The notes beneath the pieces are model-generated. The model was given only the letters and a program-made list of their open reading frames with translations, searched no databases and was not told the DNA's origin. Shown here piece by piece: positions 8,008 to 16,643 of a stretch of DNA of 64,000 bases. Each line of letters begins with the position of its first letter. The stretch's first letter is position 1. The position numbers were made by a program, and so were the translations under genes. The DNA is from Bacillus sp. DTU_2020_1000418_1_SI_GHA_SEK_038 (GTDB lineage: Bacteria; Bacillota; Bacilli; Bacillales; Cytobacillaceae): contig NZ_CP135435.1 of assembly GCF_032341175.1 (NCBI RefSeq), positions 2,914,001-2,978,000 on the forward strand, given 5' to 3'.

Positions 8008-8380
8008 ACGGACGTTTTCACTTATTCCATATCTCTTTAAAACTGGTTTATAGGACATAACTGGACATTTTCACCTTTTTCATGTCCTTTAAAACTGGTT
8101 TATAGGACATAACTGGACGTTTTCACCCATTTCATGTCCTTTAAAACTGGTTTATAGGACATAACCGGACGTTTTCACCCATTTCATGTCCTTTAAAACT
8201 GGTTTATAGGACATAACCGGACGTTTTCACCCATTTCATGTCCTTTAAAAGTAGATTATCGGACATAACCGGATGTTTTCATCCATTTCATGTCCTTTAA
8301 AAGTAGATTATCGGACATAACCGGATGTTTTCATCCATTTCATGTCCTTTAAAACTGGTTTATGGGATATAACCGGATTA
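8008..8380. repeat. 52-bp tandem repeat array (about seven units)
   Basis: An exact 52-bp period runs through the gap between the converging LCP and SRAP genes, with unit boundaries at 8043, 8095, 8147, 8199, 8251, 8303 and 8355. Partial units lie at both ends. Units 3 and 4 are identical to each other, as are units 5 and 6. Each unit contains GGACAT...ATGTCC. Units 5-6 also hold a perfect inner hairpin GGATG-TTTT-CATCC. No ORF with a ribosome binding site is present. The function is unknown. Confidence 0.9.
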
Positions 8381-8391
8381 TCAAAAACTTC

Positions 8392-9069
8392 CTAACATAT
8401 TCTCTGAATCAAATCCACTGAATTATTCTTTGGCGAATTAACGAGCGAGGAAACCTCGTACGTCTCCATCAAGTCTGGCTTAAGAGGTTTGAGTAAATGA
8501 TCTAATTTAGATGTATCAGTTATTGTTCGGTCGAGCCAAGTTTTTTCATCTTCCGGCTTTAAAATGGCAGGCATACGATCATGAATGTCTTTTACGAGTT
8601 CATTAGGTGCTGTCGTAATTACAGAACAGGTGAATACTGATTTCCCTTGTGGAGATTTCCATTGTTCCCATAAACCAGCCATCGCAAATAGTTGATCTGA
8701 CTTCAGTTTAATTCGCATCGGGATCTTCGTTTTATCATCATGCCTCTTCCATTCATAAAAGCTGTCAGCAATAACTAAACAGCGTCTGCTTCGATAAGCC
8801 TGCCGGAAGCTAGGTTTTTCGTTTAACGTCTCTGCCCTTGCATTAATCAGTTTGTAGCCAATTTTCTCGTCTTTAGCCCAAGAAGGGATTAGCCCCCATC
8901 TTAGAAACCCTAATCTGTTTTTGCTGCCATCGTTGATGACCGATAAAACAGATTGTGAGGGAGCCACATTGTAATTCGGAGAAAGTAAATCTTCTTCGAT
9001 AAATTGTTCGATATCAAACCGGTCAATAATTTGTTCAAAAGAAGCTGTTAATGTGAAACGGCCGCACAT
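8392..9069 (-). CDS. SRAP-domain abasic-site protein (YedK/HMCES family)
   Basis: This 225-residue protein covers one full SRAP domain. Members crosslink through Cys2 to abasic sites in single-stranded DNA and shield them. Key residues are present: C2 in MCGRF, N76 in INARAET, E106 in SFYEWKR and H163 in DIHDRMPAIL. Cys2 must follow the initiator methionine, which selects ATG 9069 over the GTG at 9078 that overlaps ribosome binding site GAGGTGA. It is the last gene of a possible pair with the ABC ATPase gene, 10 bp apart. Confidence 0.92.
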   Translation of the reverse strand: MCGRFTLTASFEQIIDRFDIEQFIEEDLLSPNYNVAPSQSVLSVINDGSKNRLGFLRWGLIPSWAKDEKIGYKLINARAETLNEKPSFRQAYRSRRCLVIADSFYEWKRHDDKTKIPMRIKLKSDQLFAMAGLWEQWKSPQGKSVFTCSVITTAPNELVKDIHDRMPAILKPEDEKTWLDRTITDTSKLDHLLKPLKPDLMETYEVSSLVNSPKNNSVDLIQRIC

Positions 9070-9079
9070 ACGAATCACC

Positions 9080-9892
9080 TCATGATTTAATTGTTAGTTT
9101 CGCAATGCTCTCCTTTTTCACAGCGAGCCATGGCCTATTTTCTTCCCAACGAACACTTACAGGAGTTTTAAAGGCATCCGTTAATAATTCATCCGTCAAA
9201 ACTTCCCTTTTTGGCCCAGCTGCGATAATTTTTCCATCACGGAGGAGTAAAGCGTGTGTAATCTCTTCTACTAGCTCTTCTATATGATGTGTAACATAGA
9301 CTAAATGGCAATTATTTTTAACAATTTCCTTCATTAGAAAAAGGACTTCCTCTCGAGAAAGAACATCTAGCCCAGTACACGGCTCGTCTAATATTAAAAT
9401 TCTAGGGTTGCTCATTAGTGCCCTGGCGATGATGACTCTTCTCTTTTCACCTTGTGATAAAAGACGGAAGTGTTTCCCTTTCAAATAATCGAGGCGAAGA
9501 CTGCTCAATAATGACTCCGCCTTTTCGACATCTTCAGTTGAAACCTCTTCATACAAACCGATTGATGCAAACTTTCCGCTTAAAACAATTTCTTCGACCG
9601 TTTCATGATTCAAGCTATTTGTAAACCGATCCAATGAGCTGCTGACGAACCCAATTTCTCTTCGAAGCTCTGGTAAATTCGTTTTTCCAAATATATTTCC
9701 AAGGACAGCTACTTCTCCTGCTGTCGGAAATTGATAGCCGGTTACAATATTGAGCAGAGACGTCTTTCCGGATCCATTCAAACCTAGTATTGCCCAATGT
9801 TCATTTGAATCTATTTCCCAATTTAAATTACTTAAAATTTCTTGCCCGCTTCTGCGCCAAGATACATTTTTGAAAGTTACAATTTTCTCCAC
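9080..9892 (-). CDS. ABC-type ATPase (YlmA-like)
   Basis: This 270-residue single ABC ATPase has Walker A GLNGSGKT (37-44), signature LSQGEKRRV and Walker B ILILDEP, followed by D-loop GLDV and the switch histidine in YVTHH. The sequence resembles B. subtilis YlmA, a stand-alone ATPase of unknown partner. No permease gene is adjacent, so it may not be a classical importer or exporter. Ten bp separate it from the SRAP gene downstream. Confidence 0.85.
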   Translation of the reverse strand: MEKIVTFKNVSWRRSGQEILSNLNWEIDSNEHWAILGLNGSGKTSLLNIVTGYQFPTAGEVAVLGNIFGKTNLPELRREIGFVSSSLDRFTNSLNHETVEEIVLSGKFASIGLYEEVSTEDVEKAESLLSSLRLDYLKGKHFRLLSQGEKRRVIIARALMSNPRILILDEPCTGLDVLSREEVLFLMKEIVKNNCHLVYVTHHIEELVEEITHALLLRDGKIIAAGPKREVLTDELLTDAFKTPVSVRWEENRPWLAVKKESIAKLTIKS

Positions 9893-10008
9893 TGATTGTA
9901 AGCCTCTCTTTCAATAAAATCAGAATTATCATTTTAATTGACAATAGCACAATCTCATTTTGATTGAAATAGAAAAACATTATTATATATTAAGTATCGA
10001 AAACAACA

Positions 10009-10044
10009 AAGAAGCTATGCCCAAAAAGCTATAGCTTCTTTGTT
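10009..10044 (-). terminator. Terminator of the secreted nuclease gene
   Basis: ACAAAGAAGCTA and TAGCTTCTTTGT form a perfect 12-bp stem, with a T-containing tail on the minus strand. It lies 17 bp beyond the nuclease stop codon. Confidence 0.7.
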
Positions 10045-10060
10045 GAGTAAACATCTGTAT

Positions 10061-13000
10061 TTAGCTTGCCTCTCCCCAAATCACTTCCGCCCACTCAGGG
10101 TGATCTATGAATGGATTACGGTTGTGCTGCCATTTTTCATAGATGATATTATTGCGGTTTCGTTCGAAATCATCTACTGGATCTTGGAGATGCCACTTCA
10201 GCAGAACAGATAATTTCCCATGAAATGGCTGCGATCCATTACCGACTTTATCGTTTAATTCTAAATCAATTTCGCCATTCGTTCCTTCATAGCGAACAGC
10301 CATATAGAAGAGCATTCTAGCAACGTCTCCCTTTACCCGATCTGGCGGTTCCCATGAATTCGAAGTTCTGAAGCATCCATTACAGCCGCAAACTGGGGTT
10401 CCGCCATAATCAAAGTCAAGATTGCCTCTCGAACTATTAATCTGCACATCAGTTGGACGCAGGTGATGAATATCTGTTCCGAGCCCAATGCTCGTTCCGA
10501 ATCCGCCATGGGATTGTGCCCAAACATGCTCGCGATTCCATTGACCTACATTACCACCATTCGCAAGCTTTGAACGGGATTCCCCCTTGTATAACAAAAT
10601 AATATGATCTTTGTTATTCGGATCCTCGTCCGTCTCTCTTAGTGCATCCCAAACTTGACTATAAGATATTTTCGTTTGCTCGCGAATAATGCTGTGGAGA
10701 GCGAGCTTTAAATCTGCTCCGGTTTTTCCGGAGGCCAATTCATAATAGTCGTCAACCTGCTCCTTCTCTTCTACCGAAAATGAGAAACGGGCTGTTATCT
10801 CACCCCCATTTCCATCTTTAACCGTAATGGCGATTAGGAAAGTTCCAATTTCTTCTGTAGGAAGAATAAGAAGGGAATCATCTTCTACTGTTCCAAGTGT
10901 TGTTGAAAATGTCAGTTTATCTCCATCTGGATCAGAGAAGTATTCACTAAGTTCGATTATTACCTGTTCTCCCTGTTTCGCAGTCATCTTCTCTATAGAC
11001 TTGGTCAACTGGGGTGCTTTATTTTCCTTTGGTGCAAAAGGAGAAGGAATTTCTTCCCCTTTTGAGTTGGTAAATTTAATATGAGAAGTATCAACCTTTT
11101 TACCAACAGACCAAGATTGAACGTTTTCAGCGCCTCTAATTTCCTGTACTTTATCCTTTTCAATCAGTACTTCTTTAACTTCTGTTCCAGTTAAATCAAC
11201 AATAGTGCCTTTTTGAGCAGAGCTGACCACAACCTTCGTTTTCTTCAAGCCCTCCCCTTTTAGAGTAGCTGACTTTTTCAGCCATATCCCCTCTGTAATG
11301 GAGGAAGTCTTATCCATGATGATTAAGGCAGCATGTGGTCCAATAACCAGTTTCTTCGCTTTGTAGCCGACTAGATCATACACTTTGTCATACTTCGGCT
11401 CTTCTGGTTTGATTAGCTCTTTCAAAGTTGTTTGAATCAAAACAGGGTCATGATCGCTTGCACGGCCATGCTCCTCCATGAAGCCAGAGTTAATATGAAC
11501 AATATCCACTTCAGTTGAGGCCGCAAGATTATTTGATACTAAAATATGATCCAATACTTGCGCATTTCCTTGATAGTTATACGTATAACGCTCTTCTGCA
11601 GGAACCTTTTCAATCATATTTGTCAATTCCTGTCCTTTTAGAACCTGCAGCGGATTGGAGAATTCAAAGTCATTAAAATCACCAAGCAGGACGATGTTGG
11701 CATTCGGATCTTTTGACTGAATGTTCTTGACAAAATGGTTTACAATCGCAGCAATTTGCATGCGCTGAACTTCACTATTTAAAATAGGAGGCTGCACTTT
11801 TCCGAACAGAGGAAGATCTCCGCCTTTAGAGTTAAAATGGTTAGCGACCACAATGATATTTTCGCCATTAAATTCAAACTGAGCTGCTAATGGCTTACGG
11901 CTGGATTCAAAAGCAGGATTAGTTGGATCAACGCGTCCAGGGTTTAAAGTAAGCTTGCCGTCTTCAAATCCAACCGCTTGAGTCGCCGTTCCTTTCGTAC
12001 CTGGAACTAGCGTAACCCGCTCCTCATTGTAAAGGAAACCGACACGAATATTTCCTCCAGGCTGCCCGCCATCCACTTTATCTTCCGGTGCAATATCTGT
12101 ATACGTGTATTTAGGTCCGCCAAGTGAAACAATTCGATCAATTAATTTCGCCGCACTGGAATTTGCATCTGTTGTTCCGCTATCCGTTGGTCCATCATTA
12201 TCCTGAACCTCTGTCAAACCGATAATATCCGGCTTCTTCATATTAGTTACAATGGCTTCTGCTAATCTAGTGACCTTTGAATCATCTGTTACTGTTGAAA
12301 AGTTTTCTACGTTGTAAGAAGCGATCGTTAATTTATTTTCATCAGGTTTAATCGGTGTTATTTCCCTTGCATTAGAACCTTCAACAAGAGGCGGCAATGC
12401 CGCTCTATCACTTAATACTTTATAGTTGCTGAAACCATAGCTGACAACACCTTGTATTGGGCCTTGAAAATGATCGCCCATTTTGGCAACGTATCTAGTA
12501 TCATTGATATCGATCGTTATTCTTTCTGGGTTAAAATCGCTCTCAGTAATACGCAGTCCACCAGCTGCCGTATTAGTCGAAACATTTTCTGGAACAACAA
12601 TTACTTCTCCATATTTTTGTGGTGCTACCACTTTAGGGTTATTTATTTGTACTAGCATCCCTTCTAAACTTTCAAAAAAATCAATTCCATCTTCATTAGG
12701 ATCAAAATTCTCAAATTGATCATTATCAATAATCTCTAAAGGAAGCATCCGGTCAACACCAATAACAACCGGTGCCGGAAGCAGTTGATTGCTTGCGATT
12801 ATTTGGATATTGGAAGCATTTATTTCTGTAACAGGAAGGTCTGTTTGCAGCTTCTCCGCATAGCCTTCTAAGACCCATTCCTTCACCTGTCCGCTAGCTT
12901 TTACAACATCCCCTACTTTAACTCCGTGAAACCTTTTATAAATTAAAATCCCTTCAGAGGTATATGGGTTATTATCCGGCTGCAAGTCCTGCATATAAAA

Positions 13001-13798
13001 ATTACTTCCGTCAACAACCTTTGTAACGATTCCCTCAACACCAGCAACGAATTGATCAGCATATGGGGAATAGTGGCCAGCACCTTGAATGTCATGAATG
13101 CGAATGACTTCCTGCTGAATCATATATTCGAACACAGCTACTTCACTGTTTTCTAGGCCCGCTTTTACAGCAACAGCTTTGATTGTTACAGGAGCATTTA
13201 TTTTGATAGGGTCTGTGTAAAGTGTGCTTGAAGTCGCAGGCTCAGATCCATCTAAAGTGAAATAGATTTCTGCTTCTTCAGTGGCTGTCGTAAGTGAAAT
13301 CTTAGTCCCTTTGACAACTGTTCCTCCAGCATGATTTGCTGACACTGCTTGTACTTTAGCAGGTTCTGAACCATCACTAAAAGAATAAGCTTTAGGATTT
13401 TTCAATCCAGGTACTACGAAATAGGCTTCTAAGCTGCCAGTAATTTGGATTTTCTTTCCGAGATTTTCTGGATGATCACGAAGATTTAATTCGTCTCTAA
13501 TAGCACCTTGAGTCAATTGAACAGGTAAAATTCTCCTGCCATCTGTTTCATCCGCGGAATCAGCAATGGCAATGTTGGTGTTAACCGAAAATGGTCCACT
13601 ATGTTGGTATTTAGGTCCATTATTTGTGACACCTACAATATACCCCTCTACTGTCCCCGTTCCGCTATTATTAGCGATGGCCTCAGCAACGGTTATAGTC
13701 CCAGCGGCTTTTGAAACATGTAATGGAGCAAATAAGCTGAAAATCATTGTGAGGGTGAGTACAATGCTGATAGTTTTTTTCTGCAGCCTTCCTATCAT
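10061..13798 (-). CDS. Secreted multidomain nuclease: EEP plus endonuclease I
   Basis: This 1245-residue exoprotein begins with a signal peptide (residues 1-31, cut near SKA-A). It then appears to contain a DUF6359-like beta domain (33-145), a chitobiase C-terminal-like domain (150-225), an OB-type region (232-345) and an endonuclease/exonuclease/phosphatase domain (490-795). EEP residues are N497 in IASYNVENF, E530, the N-H in VANHF, LGDFND (705-710) and ASDHDPV (780-786). An Ig/cadherin-like spacer (925-1010) follows, then an endonuclease I domain (1017-1240) with NREHVWAQSHGG, TDIHHLRPTD, NSSRGNLDF and a terminal HNRNPFIDHPEW. No sortase or S-layer anchor is visible. It probably degrades extracellular DNA or RNA for phosphate and nucleosides. 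Ribosome binding site GGAGGAGA precedes ATG 13798. Confidence 0.88.
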   Translation of the reverse strand: MIGRLQKKTISIVLTLTMIFSLFAPLHVSKAAGTITVAEAIANNSGTGTVEGYIVGVTNNGPKYQHSGPFSVNTNIAIADSADETDGRRILPVQLTQGAIRDELNLRDHPENLGKKIQITGSLEAYFVVPGLKNPKAYSFSDGSEPAKVQAVSANHAGGTVVKGTKISLTTATEEAEIYFTLDGSEPATSSTLYTDPIKINAPVTIKAVAVKAGLENSEVAVFEYMIQQEVIRIHDIQGAGHYSPYADQFVAGVEGIVTKVVDGSNFYMQDLQPDNNPYTSEGILIYKRFHGVKVGDVVKASGQVKEWVLEGYAEKLQTDLPVTEINASNIQIIASNQLLPAPVVIGVDRMLPLEIIDNDQFENFDPNEDGIDFFESLEGMLVQINNPKVVAPQKYGEVIVVPENVSTNTAAGGLRITESDFNPERITIDINDTRYVAKMGDHFQGPIQGVVSYGFSNYKVLSDRAALPPLVEGSNAREITPIKPDENKLTIASYNVENFSTVTDDSKVTRLAEAIVTNMKKPDIIGLTEVQDNDGPTDSGTTDANSSAAKLIDRIVSLGGPKYTYTDIAPEDKVDGGQPGGNIRVGFLYNEERVTLVPGTKGTATQAVGFEDGKLTLNPGRVDPTNPAFESSRKPLAAQFEFNGENIIVVANHFNSKGGDLPLFGKVQPPILNSEVQRMQIAAIVNHFVKNIQSKDPNANIVLLGDFNDFEFSNPLQVLKGQELTNMIEKVPAEERYTYNYQGNAQVLDHILVSNNLAASTEVDIVHINSGFMEEHGRASDHDPVLIQTTLKELIKPEEPKYDKVYDLVGYKAKKLVIGPHAALIIMDKTSSITEGIWLKKSATLKGEGLKKTKVVVSSAQKGTIVDLTGTEVKEVLIEKDKVQEIRGAENVQSWSVGKKVDTSHIKFTNSKGEEIPSPFAPKENKAPQLTKSIEKMTAKQGEQVIIELSEYFSDPDGDKLTFSTTLGTVEDDSLLILPTEEIGTFLIAITVKDGNGGEITARFSFSVEEKEQVDDYYELASGKTGADLKLALHSIIREQTKISYSQVWDALRETDEDPNNKDHIILLYKGESRSKLANGGNVGQWNREHVWAQSHGGFGTSIGLGTDIHHLRPTDVQINSSRGNLDFDYGGTPVCGCNGCFRTSNSWEPPDRVKGDVARMLFYMAVRYEGTNGEIDLELNDKVGNGSQPFHGKLSVLLKWHLQDPVDDFERNRNNIIYEKWQHNRNPFIDHPEWAEVIWGEAS

Positions 13799-14058
13799 TC
13801 AATCTCCTCCAGACTCTATTTTTTGGCAAACTGCTACTTCACTTCTAGTTAAGCATGGCTCTATTAACTGTACAATTGCATTTTTGCAAATTATATATAT
13901 ATTTCCAAAAATGATAATATAAGCCTATTAATCTTATGGGATGTTCTACTCAGTTTTTTCTATTAGAAATACCATTGTTCCTAAATTCCACTTCAAGCGG
14001 GTGTTGGAATTAATATTTGAAAAATCCCCCTTTTTCGAAAAAATAATTTAATTCCCCC
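13799..14058. other. Non-coding stretch between divergent genes
   Basis: This 260-bp AT-rich gap lies between the nuclease gene (leftward) and the proI leader (rightward). It must hold the nuclease promoter, but I see no strong consensus box, repeat or ORF in it. Confidence 0.5.
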
Positions 14059-14088
14059 TTGACAAACACACTTGTCCTCCTCCATAAT
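14059..14088 (+). promoter_or_regulatory. Sigma-A promoter of the proI leader
   Basis: TTGACA (14059-14064) and CATAAT (14083-14088) are separated by 18 bp. This puts the transcript start near 14095, just upstream of the T-box stem I. Confidence 0.65.
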
Positions 14089-14094
14089 CACTAT

Positions 14095-14396
14095 TAATAT
14101 TATTTGAAAGGCGCCAATGGTGTCGGATCGATTAAAAACGAGAAAAAAGCGATGAATAAGGCCAGTAAATGGAAAACGGCGAAAGAGAGTGAAGCTCAGC
14201 GGCTGAAAGGCTTCACCGTCCACTTGTCCATTGAAACCTACCTTATGAGCAGTTAGGAAAACCTAAACGTGCTTCCGGCGTTAACGGAATAGAGATGCCT
14301 TTTTCAGAATATGACCTTCTTGAAAAGGGTAATTAAGGTGGTACCACGAAAAGCAAAAGCCCTTTCGTCCTTTACATGGATGAGAGGGCTTTTTTA
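14095..14396 (+). ncRNA. T-box leader, proline-specific, controlling proI
   Basis: The leader shows AGAGAG in stem I and an antiterminator T-box AAGGTGGTACCACG (14335-14348), which deviates from the AGGGTGGNACCGCG consensus at two positions. The intrinsic terminator has arms AAAAGCCCT and AGGGCTTTT (14355-14393) followed by T6. Aligned to well-studied leaders, the specifier loop reads TGAAA-CCT-A, giving the proline codon CCT at 14237-14239. Uncharged tRNA-Pro should therefore switch on proI. B. subtilis proI is known to be T-box controlled. Confidence 0.85.
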
Positions 14397-14472
14397 TTTT
14401 CTCCGAACGTTCAAAACTACTGGTTAACACAAGCATTTTTTAAAATAGACATTAATTCAAGGAGGGTTCATC

Positions 14473-15303
14473 ATGAAGAAAATAGCTTTTATCGGTGCTG
14501 GCTCTATGGCTGAGGCATTAATTTCTGGAATAGTTGAAAATAAATTGATCGACAGAAAAAGAATTTGGGTAACGAATAAGGCCGACCAAGAAAAATTAAC
14601 TGAGCTTCAGAACCATTACGGAGTCCAAACAACCTATAATTTGAAGGAAATTTTTCAGGATACTGATATTGTTTTTCTTGCCATGAAGCCTAAAGATGCA
14701 GCAGAGGCCATTTCACGAATAAAGGATTACTTAACAGAAGAAATCCTCGTGATATCCGTTCTAGCAGGAGTAAGTATTCGCAGTGTTGAAAAGCTTATAG
14801 GAAAGCCATTAGCCATTGTGAGGGCCATGCCAAATACATCAGCAGCTGTTGGAAAATCCGCAACTGCACTTGCGATAAATGAAAAAGTATCAAACGAGCA
14901 GATGACTCTTGTTGCGAAAATGTTTGAAACAGTTGGCTTAACGACAATTGTGCAGGAAGAGCAGCTTGACGCTGTTACTGGACTGTCTGGCAGCGGACCG
15001 GCCTATATATACTATCTTGCGGAAGCAATGGAAAAAAGTGCAATGGACATTGGACTTGAAAAGACGGTCGCGAAGGAATTGATTGTGCAGACATTACTTG
15101 GTGCAGCTGAAATGCTCTCAAAGTCAGCGAAAGAGCCCCAGCAGCTCCGTAAAGAAGTGACGAGCCCAGGCGGAACAACCGAAGCAGGCATTAAAATTCT
15201 GGATTCCTATAGTGTGCAAAAAGCTTTTATTGATTGTATTAAAGAAGCTACTGCACAATCAAAAAGACTTGGAAAAGCATTCGGTTCTGAAATTAGCGTA
15301 TAG
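14473..15303 (+). CDS. proI: Pyrroline-5-carboxylate reductase ProI
   Basis: This 276-residue enzyme reduces pyrroline-5-carboxylate to L-proline with NAD(P)H, the last step of proline synthesis. The N-terminal Rossmann motif is FIGAGSMAEAL. The family signature lies in the C-terminal half (TGLSGSGPAYIYYLAEA and RKEVTSPGGTTEAGI). Length is normal. Ribosome binding site AAGGAGGG precedes ATG 14473. It sits directly behind a proline T-box, and its place next to yqjM and yqjP matches B. subtilis proI (yqjO). Confidence 0.95.
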   Translation: MKKIAFIGAGSMAEALISGIVENKLIDRKRIWVTNKADQEKLTELQNHYGVQTTYNLKEIFQDTDIVFLAMKPKDAAEAISRIKDYLTEEILVISVLAGVSIRSVEKLIGKPLAIVRAMPNTSAAVGKSATALAINEKVSNEQMTLVAKMFETVGLTTIVQEEQLDAVTGLSGSGPAYIYYLAEAMEKSAMDIGLEKTVAKELIVQTLLGAAEMLSKSAKEPQQLRKEVTSPGGTTEAGIKILDSYSVQKAFIDCIKEATAQSKRLGKAFGSEISV

Positions 15304-15395
15304 AAGCGGAGCATTTAAAAAGGATTGGGGCAGAAGTTTTTTATAAAATGAACTTCCTTGATATACTATTTATGAATTAAAAAAGGAGGATTTTT

Positions 15396-16415
15396 ATGGA
15401 AACTAAGCTGTTTTCTCCGTTTACAATTAAAAACACAACCTTTAAAAATCGAATTGTTATGTCGCCAATGTGTATGTACTCTTGCCCTAATGAAGATGGA
15501 TTGGTGGAAAATTGGCACCGAACTCACTATACAAGCCGTGCTGTCGGTCAGGTTGGGCTCATTATTATTGAAGCTACTGCTGTAACCCCACAAGGACGAA
15601 TTTCTCCGAATGATTTAGGCATTTGGAGCGATGAACATATTGAAGGATTAAAAGAACTAACTAATTTAATGAAGGAACACGGCTCAGCAACAGGTATCCA
15701 ACTTGCACATGCTGGAAGAAAAGCAGTTCTTGAAGGAGAAATTATTGCCCCTTCCGCTCTCGCATTCAATGAAAAAATGAAAACACCAAGAGAAATGACT
15801 ATTGAAGACATTCAAGAAACGATTGAAGCATTTAAGCAAGGGGCCGTTAGAGCAAAAAAGGCAGGTTTTGATGTCATTGAAATTCATGGAGCTCACGGCT
15901 ACCTTATCAATGAATTTCTCTCCCCATTATCGAACAAGCGTACAGACAATTACGGAGGCTCAGCAGAAAATCGCTATCTTTTCCTGCGTGAGATTATTGA
16001 TGCCATTAAATCTGTTTGGGACGGGCCTCTTTTCGTTAGGATATCAGCCAATGATTATCATGAAGAAGGTTTAAAAGCAGATGATTATGTGCAAATGGCG
16101 CACTGGATGAAAGAACAGGGGGTCGACCTGATCGATTGCAGTTCAGGTGCTGTTGTCCCTGCGAAAATACATACGTATCCAGGCTACCAAGTATCGTTTG
16201 CTGAAAAAATAAAGCAAGCTGCCGATATTTCAACAGGCGCAGTTGGTTTAATTACATCCCCGATTCACGCGGAAGAAATATTGCAAAATAATCGCGCAGA
16301 TTTGATCTTTATCGCGCGTGAGCTTTTGCGGGATCCATATTGGCCAAGAACTGCAGCAAAAGAGCTCGGCGTAAAAATCGAATCGCCTAAGCAATATGAG
16401 CGTGGCTGGATCTAA
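15396..16415 (+). CDS. namA: NADPH dehydrogenase NamA (old yellow enzyme YqjM)
   Basis: This 339-residue FMN-dependent ene-reductase is of the YqjM class. Visible residues are C26 and Y28 (SPMCMYS), which tune the flavin; the substrate-binding pair H164/H167 with Y169 ([14 protein letters not shown]); and the C-terminal YERGWI arginine that reaches into the neighbouring subunit's active site. It reduces activated double bonds and is linked to stress from electrophiles and nitro compounds. Ribosome binding site AAAGGAGG precedes ATG 15396. The last 166 bases and the terminator are duplicated exactly 5634 bp downstream. Confidence 0.95.
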   Translation: METKLFSPFTIKNTTFKNRIVMSPMCMYSCPNEDGLVENWHRTHYTSRAVGQVGLIIIEATAVTPQGRISPNDLGIWSDEHIEGLKELTNLMKEHGSATGIQLAHAGRKAVLEGEIIAPSALAFNEKMKTPREMTIEDIQETIEAFKQGAVRAKKAGFDVIEIHGAHGYLINEFLSPLSNKRTDNYGGSAENRYLFLREIIDAIKSVWDGPLFVRISANDYHEEGLKADDYVQMAHWMKEQGVDLIDCSSGAVVPAKIHTYPGYQVSFAEKIKQAADISTGAVGLITSPIHAEEILQNNRADLIFIARELLRDPYWPRTAAKELGVKIESPKQYERGWI

Positions 16416-16471
16416 AAAACAAAACAGGATGGAGAACTTTTTCCATCCTGTTTTGTGCTTTTTAAACAAAC
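16250..16471 (+). repeat. 222-bp repeat, copy 1 (namA 3' end plus terminator)
   Basis: This segment is identical, base for base, to 21884-22105. It covers the last 55 codons of namA and its terminator and ends at CAAAC (16467-16471). To the left, the intact namA continues. To the right, sequence abruptly becomes a truncated Ldh_2-type gene. Confidence 0.95.
16419..16462 (+). terminator. Terminator of namA
   Basis: ACAAAACAGGATGGA (16419-16433) and its exact complement (16442-16456) form a 15-bp stem with an 8-base loop. T-rich sequence follows. A second identical copy lies at 22053-22096. Confidence 0.85.
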
Positions 16472-16616
16472 TTAGTCTGCGGCTGTCAATCCCTTCCAAA
16501 TTGGCCCGAATCAATGTGTCTGCTGCTAATATTGCATGAGCGCGTTGAAAGCCAATTTTTGTAAAAACGTCAATCGTAAATTGAATTAATTCTGGCTTCA
16601 AACCTGTTAATTTCAC
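16472..16616 (-). pseudogene. Truncated Ldh_2-family dehydrogenase (N-terminal 45 residues)
   Basis: From GTG 16616 the reading frame gives a start typical of the malate/L-lactate/sulfolactate dehydrogenase family (Ldh_2), including AHAILAADTLIRANLEGIDS. In intact members GIDS is followed by HG, carrying a catalytic histidine. Here it runs into RRL and then into the 222-bp repeat, so about 300 residues are missing. The gene starts 27 bp after a 2-hydroxyacid dehydrogenase gene, as if they formed one operon. Relatives include the sulfolactate dehydrogenase ComC; the exact substrate class is inferred. Confidence 0.65.
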
Positions 16617-16643
16617 TAGTTTCTTTTCTCATCTATATATCCC

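Noticed and set aside
8008..8380. CRISPR array
   Set aside because: The 52-bp units are contiguous tandem copies without unique spacers, and no cas genes are present.
10333..13922. Several ORFs antisense to or in other frames of the nuclease gene
   Set aside because: They lack ribosome binding sites and follow from the codon use of the long coding frame.
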